A DNA stretch of 64,000 nt from contig CM022679.1 of assembly GCA_012295275.1 (NCBI GenBank), positions 9,825,669 through 9,889,668 of the forward strand. Reading direction: 5' to 3'. Numbering within the stretch: the first letter of the stretch is position 1; each line of letters starts with the position of its first letter. Origin of the DNA: Chrysomallon squamiferum (Eukaryota; Mollusca; Gastropoda; Neomphalida; Peltospiridae). This document shows positions 48,401 through 64,000 of the stretch, piece after piece. The translations under genes and the position numbers were made by a program. The notes beneath the pieces are model-generated. The model was given only the letters and a program-made list of their open reading frames with translations, did not search any database and was not told the DNA's origin.

Positions 48401-50113
48401 ATTTCGTCCAGACTCTCACATGTTTGTCCAAAGCTGTTGGACAAAAACTTTTTCCATTCCTTGTAATCCATTTCTGACTGAAGTTGAAATGACCTGTTTA
48501 CCATATCCTGATGGACATATTATTTATTACATATTTCAGAATGAAGCAGACTGGAAAATATGTTTAGTCTATCTTTACAGGTTGTCTTATTAAACAATTA
48601 TCACTTTCGTTTAGATAACACGATTTGTTCAACATACCTCTATTTCTTGGAAACATCTCGTTTCATTTTAAATAAATAAATGAAAGAGCAATTTGTAGAC
48701 TGATATCATTTTCAGTTTATGTTCTTGATTTCTGTTAAATCATGCTTTTTAATGATTAATAATGATTTGGATATCTTATACCATGTTTCTTGGAAAGAAA
48801 AATAAATGTTGTTTTGTTTGCTGTGGATTTCCTTTCTTGTTGATTTTGTCCAAATTTACATTCTTAATATTACAGATAGCTCGGCATATTCACCATCTCA
48901 AATTAAGAAATTCCCCATACAATTCCCTATAATAAACTGTTATTTGATCTCTTTCTGCTTTAAAACGTTGTAAAATTAGCTTACATTTTTGAGGTTCGGA
49001 ATTTGCCATTGCTGAAAAATTGAAAAAATAAAAGGATTGAGAGCATTAGCAGCTGTTAGCATTGCTACATTTGTTACGTTGGAATAGGCAGAATATCACA
49101 ACCAATTTCACAATTGCTACTATCTAACTCACCATTTCAGATCTGGGACCATGGCCCTAATTTTTTCTTGTCACAGGGATTTCCCTAAGTTGTAAATATA
49201 TATCTGTCGTGGGCAGATTACTACCCAAGTTGCCTTCCTCTAAGGGTATCTTATATGGGATCTGTGTATGCAACATATTATAAGTACTGAATCATGTTTT
49301 TGTACACTAGAGCACAAGACACTTTTGAAAACTGTATTCTCACTAGCATTGAACATTCAGTACAGTAGTAAAGAATAACATAGATGAATAAAAATATTGT
49401 AATCTGTCACATCAGTCACACACAGGTTAATACAATGAAAACAGCAAATATTTTTATATAACTAGTTACCAAGGGTGTTCAGGGGATAGCGACACAGTTC
49501 TCCCTTAACTAACTCCAGGTTCTTATAAGAAAGAAAAGGGACTTGTGTTATTCGGCAATGTGTTAAGAACCTTGTCGCCAGATCATTCTGTGAAACAAGA
49601 ACCTGTAACACTTACCACTCCCCAGGTGATAATTAATCCCGCAAATTCCCAGACGTTTTATTGATTTGTTAAATCAAATCAACAGTCAGGATACAAGTGA
49701 CATTTGCATTCTTCCATCACTACATTTATGTACATATATATAAAAAAAACAGTTTTGTTTTCTTAAATAAATAGTTAAATTAAAGCCATATTTACCGTAT
49801 TATTCATTTTTCTTTCATAATTTTTTTGAGTGTGTGTCCCTGAAATTAAAATATGGGGATTAAAACCTAGTATTTGTCATTTTATCTGTTTAAACATTGT
49901 AATTAATCGTTATCAGTTTTAACATTTTTATTAAAACTTGTATTGTTTTTGTTTTTTTTCTAAATGTTTATACATTTTCACTGAGAAAAAACCAAAACAG
50001 TAAGTTTTAATTAAATTTTTTAATTAAAACTTATTGTTTTGTTTTTTCTAAATGTTGATACATTTTTCTTTTAGAGTCTTCAGAATGCTGTCCCTGGCTT
50101 GAGAATTGTGTAA
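34744..50113 (+). CDS. ARPC1: ARPC1, WD40 subunit of the Arp2/3 complex (12 coding exons, 371 aa)
   Basis: ARPC1 (p40/p41) is the seven-bladed WD40 subunit of Arp2/3, the cytoplasmic nucleator of branched actin, and helps bind nucleation-promoting factors. Coding exons are 34744-34810, 35191-35342, 36223-36331, 36811-36928, 37251-37310, 38056-38162, 41883-41985, 42333-42408, 42915-43018, 45818-45907, 46570-46660 and 50075-50113. All have GT-AG borders, the phases join, and the total is 1116 nt. Diagnostic blocks are [90 protein letters not shown] and the C-terminal PGLRIV. Length matches human ARPC1A/B (370/372). The start begins [18 protein letters not shown], short but homologous to the family N-terminus. 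Long introns lie at 38163-41882 and 46661-50074. No lesions are seen. Confidence 0.97.
35855..36180. mobile_element. Possible MITE/SINE-like insertion in ARPC1 intron 2
   Basis: An island richer in GC than the surrounding intron holds the perfect 20-base palindrome ATGACGGAGATCTCCGTCAT at 36106-36125. It has no coding potential. The abrupt base-composition change suggests an inserted dispersed element; boundaries are uncertain and no family was identified. Confidence 0.4.
38484..38700. repeat. (TTTTA)n minisatellite, ARPC1 intron 6
   Basis: More than 200 bases of TTTTA units with ATT interruptions. Shorter TTTTA/TTTCA tracts follow near 38800-38870 and a (TTTA)n run at 39411-39461 in the same 3.7-kb intron, which otherwise shows no genes. 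Confidence 0.9.
39411..39461. repeat. (TTTA)n microsatellite, ARPC1 intron 6
   Basis: About twelve TTTA units, about 70 bases upstream of the possible 9-nt microexon at 39531. Confidence 0.9.
41625..41805. repeat. Compound CA / CAGA microsatellite before ARPC1 exon 7
   Basis: A CA tract at about 41625-41645, (CAGA)n at about 41708-41732 and another CA tract at about 41755-41805, less than 100 bases upstream of exon 7. Open frames across this stretch on both strands are products of the repeat. Confidence 0.85.
46795..49740 (-). mobile_element. ~3-kb composite insertion with antisense coding remains in ARPC1 intron 11
   Basis: The base composition is less AT-rich than the neighbouring intron. 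The 29-base block AATCAACAGTCAGGATACAA plus GTGACATTT occurs at 46887-46915 and again at 49677-49705 in direct orientation. A weaker pair (GGATT.CCC..AAGTT and ACTACC.AGTTG.C) lies at about 46805-46860 and 49175-49235. Minus-strand frames between them are coding-like but broken by stops: 47383-47580 ([20 protein letters not shown]) and 48277-48504 ([20 protein letters not shown]). One segment, encoding NILTE..RFV..QVKGE, is present twice (about 47207-47340 and 47795-47930). I do not recognise the protein. It could be a decayed mobile element or a duplicated gene fragment. Confidence 0.55.
49991..50046. repeat. Inverted repeat just upstream of the last ARPC1 exon
   Basis: CAAAACAGTAAGTTTTAATT and its near-perfect reverse complement AATTAAAACTTATTGTTTTG flank a short AAATTTTTT centre. 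It could fold as an RNA hairpin in the intron 30-80 bases before the exon 12 acceptor. It arises within a local duplication (about 49925-49981 resembles 50019-50073). Confidence 0.7.
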
Positions 50114-53100
50114 ACGTGCTGATCATTTATGCCAGAAATGCTGCAGTTAATCCTCAAAAACAGTATATGACTGTTTCTATATTAACTCTTTCACTCTTGT
50201 TTTTTCATTTAGCCCAGAATATTAGCCTTCCTTCTTGTATTTCTTTCTATATATTGGTTAAATTTTATTATCAGTAATTAATAGTTTTATAATCATTTGG
50301 TGGACTGAAGATACATTTGTCTTTAAAAAAAAAAAAAAACAGAGAGAAAAATTTCAGAAAAGCAATGAAAACAGTGTCTTATTTTGTTTTGGAGATTCCG
50401 AAAACCATGAATAAAATTAGCTTTTTTCCATCTTAAGTTTTTATTTTTGTTTGTTAGTATCCACTTTCTGAATAGAGTGAAAACTGGAATCCTTTTTGTT
50501 TCCTTAAAGCAGTTTAATTATTTGATTTTTTTTTTTTTTTATTATTTATTTTATTATCTGAAACATTTTTCATCACAAAACAGTTAAAATTCATTAACAG
50601 AAATAATATGTTTATTTTTTGTTATTTTATTATTATATATTGTTAAATAAGCATACCATTTTAAATGATGATAAAAAAAACAACAACCCAAAAACCAGTA
50701 GAAAATACATAAAACTATTCAATTGGGAAAGTATAAACATTTTTATTACCAGATATATAAATAATTAACATAGTACACAAGTAATCATATTATTGATTAA
50801 TACACAATTTTTTGAGTACATTATTAATGAAATTTGATTTATAAATATATTCATGCTGTTAGGATCATTTCTGTTGCTAAATTTATTGATGCTATTAGAG
50901 TATTAGGTAAATACAAATTTTCTGGATTAATACTGAAATACATTTACCAGTAGCATGTTTAATCAAACAAAATACACTGCAGACAATTTATTTACTAAGC
51001 ACTTACTTACTATATTTAACCATGCCCTTGGAAAAAAAAAAAAATGTATGTATGTATATATACATTATGCAGTTTTAACAAGAACTGGAGAGATGCAGTT
51101 TAGCCAAACAGTGGAAAATCCTAGTAACTCACATTCTGTTACAACTGGAAACAATTAGGAGCTGGTTAATTATCATAACAGAATCATTTTTTTATTTGGG
51201 AAGGGTCATGTAAATTATTCATGGGCAATTTTTTTTTTTTTTTAGATTATTATTATTATTATTATTATTATTTTTTTTTTTTAACTTAAATTTATTCACA
51301 ATGCAAAAATCTAAAATACAAAATTCTGTTCTAAAATTAACTGGGCACATAAATAGCTCAAAAAAAAAAAAAAAAAAAAAATAATAATCCCCGTTTTCAT
51401 GAAAATGTTAGATAATATGTTGCAGTCCATTCCTATTACAGTAGAGCAGTTATCTGGGAGTATTGACCACAGAATATTGAACTACATCCTTTTACTGGTA
51501 CATCAAAGACAAGAGTTCATATTTTTCATTTAAATTATTATTTTTATATATATATATCTACTATATAGGTAAAAAATCAGAATAATTCATATTTCAAGAA
51601 AGATGAGTTTTGATTAGAAAAACTACAGAACTGACAACTTATTTTTAGATTAAATTGTAAGGTTTTTCAATTTTAAAGAAAAAAATAGTTTTGTTCAATT
51701 AACTTTTTTTTAACTTTTTTTTTTTAAATATTATTATTAACCTTTGACTATTTTGTTCTGAACGTATTATATAATTTTTCAAGTTATCACCCTCTTCAAA
51801 AATGATATGTTTCTAATAAATGTATACATTAAATCTACTAAATAAAATTAGGTACAAGTTCCAAATTATTTTGTTACAAATTAATCTCCAGTCCAGTGAA
51901 TGTAAAATGAAAACATTTTGTTTTAAAGACAAAATAAATATAGAAAGGCATATGTGTAATTTGATATACTGGTAAAACAGGAATGCATACACTCACTATA
52001 TACAAAGAAAATAATGTGCATACAAAAAAGAAAATCATTACATAAACATTATACACAATTAAAATGTAAAGTTTTCCTAAAAGAAAATAAATAAAAATAC
52101 ATTCCAGTGAAATAAAATACAAGGAAAATAAAAAGTACATTTCATAAAACAACAAAAATTTGTTGAAAAGTAATAAATAAGCATTACCAAAGATGAATGA
52201 AAATATATTAACCAAACAAAATGATCTAATAGTAATACAGGATATGTAAAAGCTAATTGCACATTTTATGACGAGAATGAAATGATTAAATTCAAAACAG
52301 TTTTGTAGTGACTAGCTGTAACAAGAGACTTAAAATTTTTGAACTGTAAACCAGTAAAATTTTAAACTGTAAAAGAGACATTTTTTAGTGACTTAATGGG
52401 ATAGTAAACAAAATATTTTTGGCAAATATATATATATATATATTTATATATTAGCAGAGGTTTAAATGCCTTTTTTGCAATGACTAAAGTACACAGCAAA
52501 TACATATAATATGTAACTGAACAAGTAAACAGAGCCAGATCTATATTTAGAAAAATATGTGGCATGTTTATTACATTATATTTTATTTAGTTTATTAACA
52601 AAACTAATCCAAATGCAAAAAAACAAAACAATTATAAACTTGCATAAAAGTTGTAGCAAAATAAGGAGAAAAACTTCAGCAGAATTACCTAAATACAATT
52701 TTTTGCAGAAATAATACATTAAGGATTGTGGCAGATTAGGATTCTGAGCTGGGTATTCTTTCTGTTATATAGCAAATACATGTTGTATGTTACATCTGAT
52801 GCTAGATTAAAACAACAACACACAAGATGGAAACAAAAAGTACCCTGAAGAAAATGTGGGGGAATGATACATTAAATGACTTGGGTGGGGGGAAGATAGA
52901 AATGATTTAACTATGATAAATAAATTTTAAAATTTACAAAATGAATTGTAGCAAAATTATAGCACCATTTAATTTGAAAATGATTAATAAAATAAAAATT
53001 CGATGATGACTTAAAAGAACATTTATAAAATTAAAAAAAAATATATTAATTTTAATAATGAAATACTGTAACAAATTTAGAAGAAAATAATGTACATTTT

Positions 53101-54780
53101 AATTGACCTCTTTTTAAAGATGTGGAAAATGACTAGTTTTATTGATCACTGCTTAGATCTGTTTTAGTATTTTGTTAAACGAAAAACATTAAATAAAATT
53201 TAAAGTTTGTAAAATACTGTAATAAATTTTGAAAATAAATATACCCTAATACAAGAACATAAGTGACAATGACTTGTACAAAATGAGCAAGACAGAAATA
53301 AAAACAGCAGTAAAAACAATCAGCAGCATAAAATCATTTTACATAATAATAATTAATCAATAGTATTGATTTTTTCAGTAAAACAAAAGACAATCCTGAG
53401 AATATTTTAGCCTATTTTAAGAATAAATATTTGCCTGTTTTAAGATTTGTTTTAATCAATCTTTTTTTAATTTTCTGATTCATAATATTTGTAAATTTAT
53501 GGCAGTGACATCTTAAGGGAGATAACCCTCACACAAGACTTGCAAATTATTCTTTTAAAACACATTTAATTATCCAAAACAACAATACATTTTTTACCAA
53601 ACCACCCAAATTTGAAACATAATTTTAAGGAATGACTTCAAATAATAAAAAAAAAAAAAAATCATCATAAATTGTTAAAAGAGTGATTTAAACTTGCAAT
53701 ATGAAAAATGATATATTTACAATATACAACAGATAATCAAATTAATTTCATATTCAATTTTATCTACATCCTAGAGACGAAACTTCAAAATGATAAAAAA
53801 TAAGTTCTTTGGTTTGACTGCATAGATTGTCCTCTTCAATTCAGGCCCAGTTATTTTTTTATTTTTATTTTTTTCTTAATTCTGAAATGTGTAACAGTAA
53901 TCTACATTACTTAATGCTGTCACAAGACATCAATTTCTATTTCTGTTTGAAATGAATAATTAACTTTAGAAATTCCTTAAATTATCAGTGACAGTGTAAA
54001 AAAAAAACCCACTATATTTCTGAAAACTGACTAGTTGAATTTTGTAAAATTATAAATGAGATTTTGAAAATCATTTGACAAATGTTATTTCCCAAATACA
54101 AAGTCACATAACATTTGCACTTTCAGTATAAGAATTTTAGAATATATGTAGCATAAAATTCATTATATAAGCCTAACAACATAAATTTTTGATCCTGTAT
54201 TATATGCTTTGGCATACATCATAATTTTATATCAATAAATCCCTCGTTATATTTATGTATATTTTATCCTTGTATGTGTCACAACAAATGTGTAACATAT
54301 GTCATAGATATTTTTGTCTTCAATATCCCTTAAAATCATTTACACCTTAGAAATGTGCAAAATAACCTGTGTGAAAAAGCAGTCCAATGCCCACATATTT
54401 TTTATCATTATGTCTGTCACACCAGATGTATAACTGGATATTACTGTGTTTTTTTCACAATACCCATTAAAATTATTTATACCCTAGAAATAACATTTTA
54501 AAATTATTTATATCTCAGAAATGCCTTAAAAATATTATTTACACCTGAGAAATAATACTTTTAAATTATTTATACCTCAGAAATAACATTTTAAAATTAT
54601 TTATTCCTCAGAAATGACTTAAAAATATTATTTACACCTGAGAAATAATACTTTTAAATTATTTATGCCTCAGAAATGACATTTTAAAATTATTTATACC
54701 TATAAATAAGAAGAAATGCAGAAGAGTTTATATTTTGCAAAATAATCCGATGTTTGTGACCTGCATGCCAGACACAGTTT
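50114..54780. other. Convergent intergenic region between ARPC1 and the ABCG gene
   Basis: AT-rich DNA that should contain both 3' UTRs. I see no supportable protein gene or RNA gene. Notable content is homopolymer runs, a TTA tract near 51250, and the 31-32-base tandem repeat array at 54464-54710. Polyadenylation signals of the AATAAA type are too frequent here to choose one. Confidence 0.7.
54464..54710. repeat. 31-32-bp tandem repeat with three-monomer higher-order structure
   Basis: About seven to eight monomers of the type AAATTATTTATACCTCAGAA, plus a variable tail of about 12 bases. Monomer variants recur in order (ATCTCAGAAATG, CACCTGAGAAATAAT, ACCTCAGAAATAAC/GAC), giving a period of about 96 bases. 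The array ends about 70 bases beyond the ABCG stop codon, so it is probably in that gene's 3' UTR. Confidence 0.85.
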
Positions 54781-63318
<8,538 letters not shown>

Positions 63319-64000
63319 CTGAAAAAAAAAAAAAAAAAAAATCATAATAAATAAATATATAATAATACTATATTAATAGTAATAATAACAACAACAACAA
63401 CAACAATAACAAAATAAATAAATAATTTGATTTTGTAATATTATCCTTAAACATTTTGTATCTAGACTGGAAATTACATTAATAAAGGCATTATGTTATT
63501 ATTATTATTATTTATTATTATTATTACTTTAATAAGAAAAATCCATAAGAAGCAAAGAAATTAAACTTGAAGAAATAAATAATAAAATTATTACTGAAAA
63601 ATAATTGTTTTTTCTCATGTATAACATTTCTTACAAAACCATGAACTGTATTTAGCAAAAAAATAATTTTGTTTTCTTGGCTATACAAAATTTATGAATT
63701 AATGCTGTGATTTATTATTGTCATTTTATTCGGATTTAAGCTATACTTTCATGCCTCAAAAATGGTTGTAGAAGATTTCAATGCTGGATGGCTAACATCC
63801 AGTGACCTGAACCCAGTGACTCTATCATTGTATAATATAAATCTGTGTACAACAAAACACAGCGTACAAATAATTATTATTATGTCCTCCATTTTCCAGG
63901 TATAAATAAACCAGTGAGGAAACTTAGAAGTCAAGCTTGATTAAGCAGGATGCTTTGTTCCCTTGCTAACTCGTTTATCAATAGAAAGCTTTGTTCCTAC
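63319..64000. other. ABCG intron sequence at the right edge
   Basis: AT-rich sequence upstream of the Walker A exon, with an ACA/ATA microsatellite near 63380-63425. I looked for the preceding ABCG exon here and found none, so it probably lies beyond base 64000. Confidence 0.55.

Overview
This window is a piece of animal nuclear DNA. All four gene families in it are intron-rich, with GT-AG exons whose phases join correctly. The DNA is strongly AT-rich by eye and full of microsatellites. The multicopy, lineage-specific inhibitor-of-apoptosis (IAP) genes and the style of the protein sequences suggest an invertebrate, probably a lophotrochozoan such as a mollusc. That placement is inference; the gene families themselves are recognised directly.

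Layout from left to right. (1) 1-4345, minus strand: the first five coding exons of GET4, the TRC/GET pathway adaptor for tail-anchored proteins; its 3' end lies off the left edge. (2) About 4460-33785: three head-to-tail units of roughly 9.5-10 kb, each carrying one minus-strand IAP-type gene (start codons at 13569, 23074 and 32451). The ancestral architecture is BIR-BIR-BIR, short linker, UBA-like helical region, long charged coiled coil built from a 42-nt/21-nt minisatellite, C-terminal RING. Only the middle copy (B) is open from end to end, 740 residues by my exon joining. Copy A (left) has a premature stop after BIR3 and a scrambled coiled-coil exon. Copy C (right) has lost the splice donor of its UBA exon and has a frameshift in its coiled-coil exon. 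(3) 34744-50113, plus strand: a complete 12-exon ARPC1 gene (371 residues), the WD40 subunit of the Arp2/3 complex. (4) 54781-63318, minus strand: 16 recognisable coding exons of an ABCG2-like half-transporter whose 5' end lies beyond the right edge. ARPC1 and the ABCG gene are convergent across about 4.7 kb of AT-rich DNA.

The most interesting region is the IAP array. The two spacers (13.57-18.1 and 23.07-27.6 kb) are near copies of each other, whereas the outer flanks (4.5-8.1 and 32.5-33.8 kb) are diverged. Copy B looks like A in its 5' flank and BIR1 but like C in most of the rest, as expected for an unequal crossover between A and C inside exon 1. If the damaged copies are expressed, the array would make full-length, BIR-only and BIR+UBA forms from neighbouring genes.

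Second-tier observations are a decayed ABCG exon that could be skipped in frame, a possible 9-nt microexon in ARPC1, a 3-kb composite insertion with antisense coding remains in the last ARPC1 intron, a mariner remnant in GET4, and a three-monomer higher-order tandem repeat downstream of the ABCG stop codon. All alignments were done by eye without computation.
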